Shown here in pieces: positions 34,662 through 42,687 of a stretch of DNA of 64,000 bases. The position numbers and the translations under genes are program-made. Below the pieces are notes generated by a model, which was not told the origin of the DNA, did no database searches, and saw only the letters and a program-made list of their open reading frames with translations. This DNA comes from Granulicella sp. WH15 (lineage in GTDB: Bacteria > Acidobacteriota > Terriglobia > Terriglobales > Acidobacteriaceae), in the NCBI RefSeq assembly GCF_009914315.1, contig NZ_CP042596.1:2728001-2792000 (forward strand). The letters run 5' to 3'. The stretch's first letter is position 1, and every line of letters begins with the position of its first letter.

Positions 34662-36776
34662 TTAACCCACCGTCCCGATGCTTCTGACCCGGACCTCCGG
34701 CGGTATCTCCACCGGGGCGAGGACCGTGATCTTGGGCACGAACGGCTCCAGCCAGCGACGAACGTGATATCGGGCCGGACTCGGACATAGGAGCACGGGG
34801 AGGGCCATCGCCGTGCCACCTCCGGTTAGGCGTTTCACAGATTCCACCAGCCGACGCAGAAACTCTCCTTGGTTGGGGTGCCGGGAGGCACCGTCGCCGA
34901 GCAGGTTGGCAGCTTGGGGATCGAAGGTGCCGACCAGCTCGGACTCGAGGCCGGGGTCGATCATCAGGACCCGGAGTGAGCCTTCGGGGTCGAGCAGCGG
35001 CGTGACCAGAGCACGGCCCAGGCTCTGGCGGACGGACTCGACCAGATGAACGATGTTCTTGGACTGGGGTGCGGCCTCGACCAGCACCTCGAGGATGGCT
35101 CCGAGGTCGCGGATGGAGACCTGCTCCCGGAGCAACTGCTGCAGCACCTTCTGGACTTCGCCAAGGCTCATCAGCTTGGGGACCAGCTCCTCGACCAGCT
35201 TGGGGTGGCTCTCAGAGAGCGAGTCGAGAAGGCGCTTGACCTCCTGGCGGCCCAGCAGCTCGTGCGCATGGCGGCGGATCAGCTCTCCGAGGTGGGTTCC
35301 TATGACCGTGGTCTGGTCTACGACTGAGTACCCAGCGGCCAGGGCTGCGTCCTCGAGGCCGGTCTGGATCCAGCGGGCGGCAACGCCGAAGGCAGGTTCC
35401 CTGGTCTCGACGCCGGGCAGCGCGCGGGCCTTGGGGTCGGCGTTCACGGCCAGCAGGGAGTTCGGCTCGGTCTGCCAGCGGGCGATCTCGATGCCGCGCA
35501 GGCTGACCGTGTACTCGCGCGGCTTGAGCCGGAGGTTGTCGGTAATGTGGACCGGAGGCACGATGAAGCCCAGCTCGGTGGCCAAATGGCGGCGCAGGGC
35601 GCGGACGCGGTTGAGCATCTGGCCGCCCTGCTTCTCGTCCACCAGAGGGATGAGCTGGAAGCCGATCTCGAGCGTCAGCTCGTCCATCTTGAGCAGGCTG
35701 GCCAGGTTCTCGCCCGCCTTGGTGAGGTCGGTGGCCTCGGCCTTCTTCGACTTGGACTCGAAGACCTCCGGCTCCTCGGGTTGGGGAGCGGGGAGCTTGC
35801 GGGCGATGAGGGCGACTCCCCCGGCGAGCAGGATGAACGAGAGCTTGGGCAGGCCGGGGATGAGGGCGAGGCCGAGCAGGACGGCGCAGGCGATCCAGAG
35901 GGTATTGCGGCGGGCAAGGAGCTGCGTGCCCAGCTCGTCGTCGAGTTGGCCCGAGGAGGAGGCGCGGGTGAGGATCATGCCTCCGGCGATCGAGACCAGC
36001 AGGCTGGGGATGAGGGTGACGAGGCCGTCGCCGACGGTGAGGATGGTGTAGGTCTTGACCGCGGTGGCCAGGTCCACGCCCTGCTGCACCGTGCCGATGA
36101 CGATGCCCGCGACGATGTTGATGGCGGTGATGAGGATGGTGGCCATCGCGTCGCGCTGGTTGAACTTGGCCGCGCCGTCCATGGAGCCGTAGAACTCGGC
36201 CTCGCGGGCGATGGCCTGACGGCGCTTGCGGGCTCCCTGCTCATCGATGAGACCGGCGTTCATGTCGGCGTCGATAGCCATCTGTTTGCCGGGAAGCGCG
36301 TCCAGCGTGAAGCGGGCTGTGACCTCGGCGGTGCGAACCGCGCCGTGGGCAACGACCAGAAACTGGATGGCGATGAGGGCCAGGAAGAGCACGAAGCCCA
36401 CAACGTAGTTGCCGCCGACGACGAACTGGCCGAAGGCCTGGATAACGTCTCCGGCGGCGGCGGTGCCCTCGTGCCCGTGCAGCAGGATGCGGCGGCTGCT
36501 GGCGATGTTGAGCGAGAGCCGGAAGAGCGTGAGCAGCAGCAACAGCGTCGGGAAGACGGAGAAGTCCACCGCCTTGCGAACTTGAATGGCCGTGAGGAAG
36601 ACGATTACCGAGGCCGTGATCGAGGCGGCGAGGAGTACGTCCAGGATGAAGCCGGGGATGGGGACCAGCATGACGAAGACCATGCTGATGGCCACCACGG
36701 GAAGCAGCGCGGGCTGCAAGGCGCGGAGGTTGATTCCCTGTTCGATTACGGGTTTTTCCATGACGGCTGTGGTCAC
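34662..36776 (-). CDS. flhA: Flagellar export gate protein FlhA
   Basis: The 704-residue protein has eight membrane helices in its first 330 residues, including the FHIPEP-type signature 'SVFPTLLLLLTLFRLSLNIASSR' and 'FTLDALPGKQMAIDADMNAGLIDEQGARKRR'. A large cytoplasmic chaperone-binding domain follows (about 360-700, with 'VVDQTTVIGTHLGELIRRHAHELLGRQE'). It forms the nonameric ring of the type III export gate. The start is GTG overlapping the flhB stop (GTGA), so translation is coupled. Confidence 0.97.
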   Translation of the reverse strand: MTTAVMEKPVIEQGINLRALQPALLPVVAISMVFVMLVPIPGFILDVLLAASITASVIVFLTAIQVRKAVDFSVFPTLLLLLTLFRLSLNIASSRRILLHGHEGTAAAGDVIQAFGQFVVGGNYVVGFVLFLALIAIQFLVVAHGAVRTAEVTARFTLDALPGKQMAIDADMNAGLIDEQGARKRRQAIAREAEFYGSMDGAAKFNQRDAMATILITAINIVAGIVIGTVQQGVDLATAVKTYTILTVGDGLVTLIPSLLVSIAGGMILTRASSSGQLDDELGTQLLARRNTLWIACAVLLGLALIPGLPKLSFILLAGGVALIARKLPAPQPEEPEVFESKSKKAEATDLTKAGENLASLLKMDELTLEIGFQLIPLVDEKQGGQMLNRVRALRRHLATELGFIVPPVHITDNLRLKPREYTVSLRGIEIARWQTEPNSLLAVNADPKARALPGVETREPAFGVAARWIQTGLEDAALAAGYSVVDQTTVIGTHLGELIRRHAHELLGRQEVKRLLDSLSESHPKLVEELVPKLMSLGEVQKVLQQLLREQVSIRDLGAILEVLVEAAPQSKNIVHLVESVRQSLGRALVTPLLDPEGSLRVLMIDPGLESELVGTFDPQAANLLGDGASRHPNQGEFLRRLVESVKRLTGGGTAMALPVLLCPSPARYHVRRWLEPFVPKITVLAPVEIPPEVRVRSIGTVG

Positions 36777-37942
36777 ATGCCACCTCCCTGGCTCGGTTGA
36801 GAATCGGGTTGAATGCCGGGCCTGATGCCCGCTGTGGGCGGTGGGTACTTAGCGGCGGCAGCAGCCTTGGCGGCGGCGCGCTGCTTCTCTTCGCGCAGCT
36901 TCTCTTCCACCTTCTGGCGATAGAGAAACGCGAGGATGCCCGCGACGGTGGCGTAAAGCTCGAAGGGGATGGACTGTCCCGGCTCGACCGTGCGGAAGAG
37001 GCTGCGGGCGAGCGGCGGATTCTCGATGATGGGGATTCCGGCCCAGCGCGCGGCTTCGCGGATCTCGGCGGCGTGCAGGTCACGGCCCTTGGCCAGCACC
37101 GTGGGAGCCTGCATGGTGTCGAAGCTGAACTCCAGCGCGACCGCGTAGTGGGTGGGGTTGGTGATGACGACCGAGGCCCGCGAGACGTCGGCCTTGACCT
37201 TGCGGCGCAGGTTGTTCTGGGCCTGACGGATGCGAGCCTTGGTATGGGGATTGCCCATCGTCTCCTTCATCTCGTCCCTCACCTGCTGCTTGGTCATCTT
37301 CATGCGCTTGTTCCAGGCCGCCCACTCGACGGCGTAGTCGACACCGCTCCAGATGAGAGTGATCCAGGCTGCGTCGAGGGCGAGCGAGTAGGCGGTGGTA
37401 AGCGCGGTGGGAAGGCGCATCACGCTCATTACCGGCATGGGGAGCATGAGCTTTTTGAGCGCGGCCCAGCCGAAGAGAACCATTGCAGCGGCAGGTACGA
37501 GCGACTTGAAGACGCGCGTGGCCGAGCGCAGGCTGAAGAGATTGCCCAGGTTGGTGATGGGGTTGAGCCGCTCGAACTTGAGACTGAGCGCGTTGGGATG
37601 GATGCTGAGACCGCCGCCCTGAGCGACTCCCACCGTGAGCGCGCTCGCGAAGCTGGCCGCCATTACCACACCCACGGGAGTGAGCGTAATCAGAAGCATC
37701 CTGCGAATGGCGCTACCCCAGCGCTGCTCGCCGACCACCTCACCGACGGAGGCAAGGTCAAGACTTTGCTGGTAGAGCATGGCCCAGGTAGCGACGAAGT
37801 GGTGCGCCACCGCACCGAGCACGAGGACGCCAGCCATCATCGCCGCGGCGCTCAGCAGCTCACGGCTGCGGACGCTGTCGCCCTTCTCCTTGGACTTCTT
37901 GCGATGTTGTGCGGTTCCCTGCTCTGTGCCCTTCTCAGGCAT
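36773..37942 (-). CDS. flhB: Flagellar export switch protein FlhB
   Basis: The 389-residue protein has four membrane helices and the autocleavage motif NPTH at residues 262-265; cleavage between N262 and P263 switches export from hook to filament substrates. The N-terminal 'MPEKGTEQGTAQHRKKSKEKGDSVRSRELLSA' is the standard cytoplasmic start. The tail beyond residue 350 is Ala/Pro-rich and somewhat longer than usual. The stop overlaps the flhA GTG start. AGAGG lies upstream of the ATG. Confidence 0.97.
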   Translation of the reverse strand: MPEKGTEQGTAQHRKKSKEKGDSVRSRELLSAAAMMAGVLVLGAVAHHFVATWAMLYQQSLDLASVGEVVGEQRWGSAIRRMLLITLTPVGVVMAASFASALTVGVAQGGGLSIHPNALSLKFERLNPITNLGNLFSLRSATRVFKSLVPAAAMVLFGWAALKKLMLPMPVMSVMRLPTALTTAYSLALDAAWITLIWSGVDYAVEWAAWNKRMKMTKQQVRDEMKETMGNPHTKARIRQAQNNLRRKVKADVSRASVVITNPTHYAVALEFSFDTMQAPTVLAKGRDLHAAEIREAARWAGIPIIENPPLARSLFRTVEPGQSIPFELYATVAGILAFLYRQKVEEKLREEKQRAAAKAAAAAKYPPPTAGIRPGIQPDSQPSQGGGM

Positions 37943-37978
37943 GGGTGGACCTCTGGGCGTGAATTGAATGAAAGATGG

Positions 37979-38767
37979 TCATGGGTGCGCCACCAGCAGC
38001 TTTGCCGCGTTGTCGAGAAGCAGGGTGAAGTGCTGCTCGATCCAGCCCGGCCATACTGCGAGCGAGGCCAGTAGAACGGCGTAGGAGACCATCGTTTTGA
38101 GCGGGATGCTGATAATCATGGCGGGAAGCTGAGGAGCCAGACGGCTGACCATGCTGATGGTCATCTCGACTGCGAGCGCCGCGGCCATAACCGGCGCGGC
38201 CAGTTGCAGACCGGCAAGAAAGATTCCGCTGGCCATCGAGACCAGGGCCGCGCCAGAGGACGCGAGGAAGACGGCGCGGCCCACTGGAATCGCGGCGAAG
38301 CTGCGGACCAGAGCGGCCAGCAGCGTGCGGTCGAGACCGGCAGCTAGAAGGATGAGGATTGTGAACCAGTTGAGCATCTGTCCCATGACCGCTGTCTCGA
38401 CGCGGGTGTTGGGGTCGAGCAGATTGACGAGCGAGAAGCTGAAGGACTGGCCGAGGAGCGTGCTGGCGAAGTTGACCGCCTCGACAAGCAAGGTGAGAGC
38501 GAGGCCGAAGCAGAGGCCGACAGCCAGTTCACCGAGGATGGCCGAGACGTCGAGGACCGCATGAGCCCCCGGCACCGCGGCCACAGCGGGCGCGAGCAGC
38601 ACCGTGACCGCAAGAACGAAGCCAACCTTGATGCGCGAAGCAACAGCAGCAGAGCTGAAGATCGGGGCGAAGACCATCAGGCTGCTGACGCGCATCATCA
38701 CCAGAACCGCGGCGCTCAGGTACGCGGGCCAGTGCTCGATCGTCTTTACGTCTTGCGCGATGGTCAT
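37979..38767 (-). CDS. fliR: Flagellar export gate protein FliR
   Basis: The 262-residue membrane protein has about six helices and FliR features such as 'RVSSLMVFAPIFSSAAVASRIKVGFVLAVTVLLAP' and 'FSFSLVNLLDPNTRVETAVMGQMLNWFTILILL'. With FliP and FliQ it forms the export channel. It starts three bases after the fliQ stop and is followed by flhB. Confidence 0.95.
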   Translation of the reverse strand: MTIAQDVKTIEHWPAYLSAAVLVMMRVSSLMVFAPIFSSAAVASRIKVGFVLAVTVLLAPAVAAVPGAHAVLDVSAILGELAVGLCFGLALTLLVEAVNFASTLLGQSFSFSLVNLLDPNTRVETAVMGQMLNWFTILILLAAGLDRTLLAALVRSFAAIPVGRAVFLASSGAALVSMASGIFLAGLQLAAPVMAAALAVEMTISMVSRLAPQLPAMIISIPLKTMVSYAVLLASLAVWPGWIEQHFTLLLDNAAKLLVAHP

Positions 38768-38770
38768 GGG

Positions 38771-39040
38771 TTAGCCGAGGTAGCGGTGGAGGTCGATAAA
38801 GAGACGAAGGGTGTAGCCGATCAGACGATGAATCATCCAGGGCATCGCCGCCATGGTGACGAGGAAGACGACGATAAGACGAGGAACAGCGGTGAGGGTC
38901 TGCTCCTGCACGCCCGTAAGCGTTTGCAGCAAACTGACGATAAGACTGATAGTGGCGGCAGCAAGCAGCAACGGCGCGGCAAGGAGAATCGCCTCGATGA
39001 GCAACTGGCGCATGATGTAGACGACTTGATCGGGGCCCAT
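38771..39040 (-). CDS. fliQ: Flagellar export gate protein FliQ
   Basis: The 89-residue protein has two membrane helices and the FliQ pattern 'MRQLLIEAILLAAPLLLAAATISLIVSLLQTLTGVQEQTLTAVPRL'. AGGAG precedes the ATG. It lies between fliP and fliR, the conserved order for this gate complex. Confidence 0.96.
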   Translation of the reverse strand: MGPDQVVYIMRQLLIEAILLAAPLLLAAATISLIVSLLQTLTGVQEQTLTAVPRLIVVFLVTMAAMPWMIHRLIGYTLRLFIDLHRYLG

Positions 39041-39066
39041 CGCGAGTGCTCCTTTCCTGATGCGGG

Positions 39067-39999
39067 TTAGAAGCTCTTCAAGAGCTTGTCGGCTAGCAGG
39101 TTCCAGCCGTCGACCATGACGAAGAGCAATATCTTGACCGGGGTGGAGATGACGACCGGCGGCAGCTGCAACATGCCGATGGAGGTCGTAATGCTGGCCA
39201 CAACGAGGTCGACCAGCAGAAAGGGCAGAAAGAGAACCGCGCCGATCTGAAAACCTGCCTTCAACTCCGAAAGAATGTAAGCAGGCACGACGACCTGGAA
39301 CGGCAGGTCTTCTCTGTTCTGCGGGCGGCGAGTCATGCCAGCCGCAGCAAAGACGGCCAGATCCTTCTCCCGTGCGTAGCGCAGCATGTAGTGCTTGACC
39401 GGATCAATGCCGCGCGCAATCGCAACCTCGCCCGTAATGACGCCCTGCCGATAAGGCGTCGTGGCCTTCTGCTCAACCTCCGTGAGGACCGGCTGCATGA
39501 GGAACCAGGTCATCATCAGGGCAAGCCCCATCAGCACCTGATTGCTGGGCGCGGTCTGCGTGCCCAGCGCTTGGCGGAGGAAGTGAAAGACCACCAGGAG
39601 ACGCACCATCGGCGTCATGGCCAGAAGGATCGCAGGCAGCAGCGTGAGCAGCGTGAGGCCGACGACGATGGACCAGGAGGTACTGCCTCCCTTCGCGAGT
39701 GCCGTGGCGATGGAGTCAGGCGGTGGGTCCGCGCGCCCGGTGCCGGGCGTGAGCGCCCGGACTGCATCCCGACGCCGGGCTCTTGCGCGCGCGCGGGATT
39801 GAACTCGGGACTGCCTATTGGATGGAGCACTGGCCTGAACACTGGGCTGAGCACTAGATTGGGTGACCACCGAAGCATCGGAGCTCTGAGCGATGGCAGC
39901 CGCAAGCTCCGCAGCCTGCACGCTCACGCCACCGGCCAGCAGCATGATGGCCAGAACCAGCACCGCGATCCGCAGCCGACCTATCGAAGCTAGAAGCAC
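39067..39999 (-). CDS. fliP: Flagellar export gate protein FliP
   Basis: The 310-residue protein has a signal-like hydrophobic N-terminus, then a low-complexity segment rich in Ser/Gln/Arg/Ala (about residues 35-90, with an RARARARRR run) and the conserved FliP core: 'LTLLTLLPAILLAMTPMVRLLVVFHFLRQALGTQTAPSNQVLMGLALMMTWF', and later 'YILSELKAGFQIGAVLFLPFLLVDLVVASITTSIGM'. The start is taken as GTG 39999, which overlaps the fliO stop and gives a signal sequence as in other FliP proteins. The long basic low-complexity insert is unusual; typical FliP is about 245 residues. Confidence 0.9.
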   Translation of the reverse strand: MLLASIGRLRIAVLVLAIMLLAGGVSVQAAELAAAIAQSSDASVVTQSSAQPSVQASAPSNRQSRVQSRARARARRRDAVRALTPGTGRADPPPDSIATALAKGGSTSWSIVVGLTLLTLLPAILLAMTPMVRLLVVFHFLRQALGTQTAPSNQVLMGLALMMTWFLMQPVLTEVEQKATTPYRQGVITGEVAIARGIDPVKHYMLRYAREKDLAVFAAAGMTRRPQNREDLPFQVVVPAYILSELKAGFQIGAVLFLPFLLVDLVVASITTSIGMLQLPPVVISTPVKILLFVMVDGWNLLADKLLKSF

Positions 40000-40289
40000 A
40001 GGGGCTCCGTCTCCGCGACAGCAGCGATGGTGTTTACCTGCTCCGGCCCACACCCCACAAGAAACTGCTGACCACCACAACGCACCAGGATAAGGCTGCG
40101 ACGTCCGCCCAGCGAGACCGTCTCGATGACCTCCATCCGCCGAGGAACGATGCTTCCATCACGGCGATAGCCGACGCTCAACCTGCGGAACATGAGGAGA
40201 AACTTATAAATGAGGCCGTCGCTCGCGAAACGCGCGGATATGCTGCTCTTGAAGTGTGGCTGCGTAACCTGTTCCATCGTGCGATTCAT
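39990..40289 (-). CDS. fliO: FliO-like flagellar biosynthesis protein
   Basis: The 99-residue protein ends in the FliO-type soluble motif 'RRMEVIETVSLGGRRSLILVRCGGQQFLVGCGPEQVNTIAAV', where a strand-rich domain follows the membrane segment. No strong transmembrane helix is visible at the N-terminus ('LIYKFLLMFRRL' at most), which is odd for FliO. Position between fliL and fliP supports the call. GGGAG lies upstream of the ATG. Confidence 0.8.
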   Translation of the reverse strand: MNRTMEQVTQPHFKSSISARFASDGLIYKFLLMFRRLSVGYRRDGSIVPRRMEVIETVSLGGRRSLILVRCGGQQFLVGCGPEQVNTIAAVAETEPLCF

Positions 40290-40305
40290 CGTTGTCTCCC
40301 CGTCG

Positions 40306-40875
40306 TTAGCGCTGTACTAAGAAGTCGGTAAAAAAGATCTCGGAGACCTTGAGGCCGGGAACAGCCTTGCCCATCGCAGCCTTGAGCTTCTGCTTGAGCG
40401 CCTCCTTGCCCTCGAGCGAGAGCAGCTGATCCGCAGTCTCGTTGCTGATGATGGTGAGAGCCGCGTCACGCATAGCAGCTTCTCCCTCATCGACCGCCTT
40501 GCCGCCCTTCACAGAAGACGCTTCTTCCTTCTTGTCCTTATCCTTGCTTGAAGGCATCTCCTCCAGGCCCAGAACAATGCCGATGCGGAGATAGGATTGG
40601 CCACCCGGATCAGCAAGGTTGACCAACATGGGCTCCATCGAGATGGCGCGAGATTTCGCTGGGGACGTTGCCACAGACGCAGCGAGAGCAGTCGGCACAG
40701 ATGTCTTGGCAATGCGGCCAGAGCGGGCCATCCAGAACAGAACGCCCGCCATGCCGCCAGCCGCCAACACAACCGAGAGAGCCACCGCAATCAGAAACGG
40801 CACGAGCGGGAAGAAGGAGACATTCGCCGCAGAAGTATTGGAGAGATCTCTGGAGGTCACTGCCGAGTCAGCCAT
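40306..40875 (-). CDS. fliL: Flagellar basal body-associated protein FliL
   Basis: The 189-residue protein has one membrane helix (about residues 23-48, 'PLVPFLIAVALSVVLAAGGMAGVLFWMA') and a periplasmic FliL domain ('MEPMLVNLADPGGQSYLRIGIVLGLEE...', ending 'GLKVSEIFFTDFLVQR'). FliL rings surround the stator and support torque under load. The start 'MADSAV' at 40875 is a judgement; an in-frame ATG at 40908 adds 11 residues and neither has a strong Shine-Dalgarno sequence. A Lys/Glu/Ser-rich insert lies near 110-130. Confidence 0.9.
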   Translation of the reverse strand: MADSAVTSRDLSNTSAANVSFFPLVPFLIAVALSVVLAAGGMAGVLFWMARSGRIAKTSVPTALAASVATSPAKSRAISMEPMLVNLADPGGQSYLRIGIVLGLEEMPSSKDKDKKEEASSVKGGKAVDEGEAAMRDAALTIISNETADQLLSLEGKEALKQKLKAAMGKAVPGLKVSEIFFTDFLVQR

Positions 40876-40941
40876 GATGCTGATAGGAGTGCATGTGAGA
40901 TGCCACATGAGAGGCCGGTTGGATTAGCGACTCCACACAAT

Positions 40942-40977
40942 GACAAAGCCGCCCAGGGAAACCCGGACGGCTTTGTC
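40942..40977 (-). terminator. Hairpin between flgE and fliL
   Basis: GACAAAGCCG pairs perfectly with CGGCTTTGTC around a 16-base loop, 17 bases after the flgE stop. On the minus strand it is not followed by a T-run. It could be a partial terminator or an mRNA-stabilising hairpin that lowers expression of the export-gate genes relative to hook genes. Confidence 0.55.
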
Positions 40978-40993
40978 TGCTGCTAAAGCGCGG

Positions 40994-42226
40994 TTAGCGA
41001 ATCATTCCGATGGCTTCCTGCGTCACCGAATCGAAGGTGGTGACGGTCTTCGAGTTGGCCTCGAAGGCACGCTGCGCCACGATGAGATCGGAGAACTCGG
41101 AGGAGATGTCGATGTTGGACTGCTCGAGCGTCTCGCCGCTGATGGAGCCTCGGCTACCAACGTTCGCTACGCCAGCGGTAACGGCGCCGGAGGCCAGCGT
41201 AGCCTGATAGTCGTTGCCGCCCGTACGAGAGAGGCCGTCCGTGTTGGTGACGGTGCCCACAGCAATCTGCCCCACCGTGCTGGTCTGATAGTTCGAGAAG
41301 GTGGCCGAGATCACGCCGTTGTCATCGACCGAAAAACTCTGATAGGTGCCAGCCGGGTAACCGTTCTGAGAGGTAGCCGAAGTATTGGAGGAACCAGCGA
41401 CCTGGGTGACAAGTGGCGAGCCGCCGGCCGAGTAGAGATTGAAAGAGAAGCTGAGATCGCTGGCGCCATCGGCCATATCAGGGAAGGTTACACCGGCAAC
41501 ATTAGCCGCCGGGGAGGCCAGAGTTCCATCCGAGTTAAAGCTAAGGGTGCCGGTAGTCTTGACCGGAGTGCCGGTGTAATCGCCCGCGGGAAGAGCAATG
41601 GAGTAATCCCAGGTGGACGCGCTGGTCTTGTCGTAAGTGACGGTCGCAACGTGTGCGGTGCCAAGCGAATCGTAGATGGTGATCGGCTTGGCAAAGGTCG
41701 TACCCGTAGCGGCCGAAGCATCGAGCGATGTCGTGAGCGAGAGGTTTGAGGTGGCGCTGGGTGCCTCATTGCCGCTGATAGGGATCGTGATGGGGACGAG
41801 GCCAGCGTTCACGTTAATAGCTCCGCTCGAAGTAACCCCGTAGCCCATGACGTTCTGCCCGTCGGTGGTGATGAGATTGCCCGAAGAGTCGAGTTGGAAG
41901 TTACCCGCACGCGTGAGGGACTGGGTGTTGCCCTGCTGGACGACGAAGAAGCCGTTGCCGTTGATGGCCATATCGGTGTCGACATCGGTGGTGGTCGTGC
42001 TGCCCTCCGTAAAGTCGGTCGTAGTGGCACCGACGCGCGTGCCAACTCCGACCTGCAGGTTATCTCCAGAGCCGGTCGTGCCAATGTTCTGGTAGAAGAG
42101 ATCCTCAAAGGAGGTGGTCTCACCCTTGAAGGCAGTGGTATTCAGATTTGCGAGATTGTTACCGATGGTATTGAGCGCTACGGTATCGGCCTGAAGTCCA
42201 GTAAGTGCGATCGAAAAATTAGGCAT
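40994..42226 (-). CDS. flgE: Flagellar hook protein FlgE
   Basis: The 410-residue protein has the axial-protein N-terminus 'MPNFSIALTGLQADTVALNTIGNNLANLNTTAFKGETTSFEDLFYQ', the 'DMAINGNGFFVVQ' motif and the C-terminal 'SGETLEQSNIDISSEFSDLIVAQRAFEANSKTVTTFDSVTQEAIGMIR' helix. The middle is Ser/Thr/Ala-rich and strand-forming, as in hook subunits. It builds the hook that joins basal body and filament. GGAG lies six bases before the ATG, and flgD is directly upstream. Confidence 0.96.
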   Translation of the reverse strand: MPNFSIALTGLQADTVALNTIGNNLANLNTTAFKGETTSFEDLFYQNIGTTGSGDNLQVGVGTRVGATTTDFTEGSTTTTDVDTDMAINGNGFFVVQQGNTQSLTRAGNFQLDSSGNLITTDGQNVMGYGVTSSGAINVNAGLVPITIPISGNEAPSATSNLSLTTSLDASAATGTTFAKPITIYDSLGTAHVATVTYDKTSASTWDYSIALPAGDYTGTPVKTTGTLSFNSDGTLASPAANVAGVTFPDMADGASDLSFSFNLYSAGGSPLVTQVAGSSNTSATSQNGYPAGTYQSFSVDDNGVISATFSNYQTSTVGQIAVGTVTNTDGLSRTGGNDYQATLASGAVTAGVANVGSRGSISGETLEQSNIDISSEFSDLIVAQRAFEANSKTVTTFDSVTQEAIGMIR

Positions 42227-42253
42227 GAATGCTCTCCAAAGAGGAAGTTTAAG

Positions 42254-42607
42254 TTAGAAGTTATCTACTACCGAGGACACGGCCTGAGTGGTGGGTGTAA
42301 TACCTTCAGCAGTACTTAGTCCCTGATTGATGGAGATAAGCTGCTGCAGGCTGTTGACGCCGACAAGCTGCTGAATATAAGCGTTCGGATCGGTGGGCTG
42401 AGTAGGATCCTGGTTCTGCATCTCGGTAACGAGAAGGGTAAGAAAATCGCTGGCGGTTATATCGCCGGCAGTGCCTGCATCCGAGGCGGAACTGTCATTC
42501 GTCGCGGCTGCGTTCGGCTTTGCGGTTGCGGCACTGCCCGGCAACAGACTCTGAGCTACTGCGTTTGCCGATGCCTGCGTGGGAAGTCCTGTACTGAAAA
42601 TGCTCAT
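42254..42607 (-). CDS. flgD: Short FlgD-like hook-capping protein
   Basis: The 117-residue protein contains the FlgD N-terminal signature 'ITASDFLTLLVTEMQNQDPTQPTDPNAYIQQLVGVNSLQQLISINQGL' (about residues 49-97). It lacks the FlgD Tudor-like and Ig-like domains that make up the C-terminal half of the usual 220-residue protein. The N-terminal part alone can be enough for hook assembly in some bacteria, so this may be a natural short form. It lies between fliK and flgE, the normal hook neighbourhood. Confidence 0.88.
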   Translation of the reverse strand: MSIFSTGLPTQASANAVAQSLLPGSAATAKPNAAATNDSSASDAGTAGDITASDFLTLLVTEMQNQDPTQPTDPNAYIQQLVGVNSLQQLISINQGLSTAEGITPTTQAVSSVVDNF

Positions 42608-42687
42608 TTTCTACTCCTGATCTATAAGTGAATTATTTGTAGCCTTATTGGTTTCAATTTTTTCGATAAAGATCGACCGGATATAAA

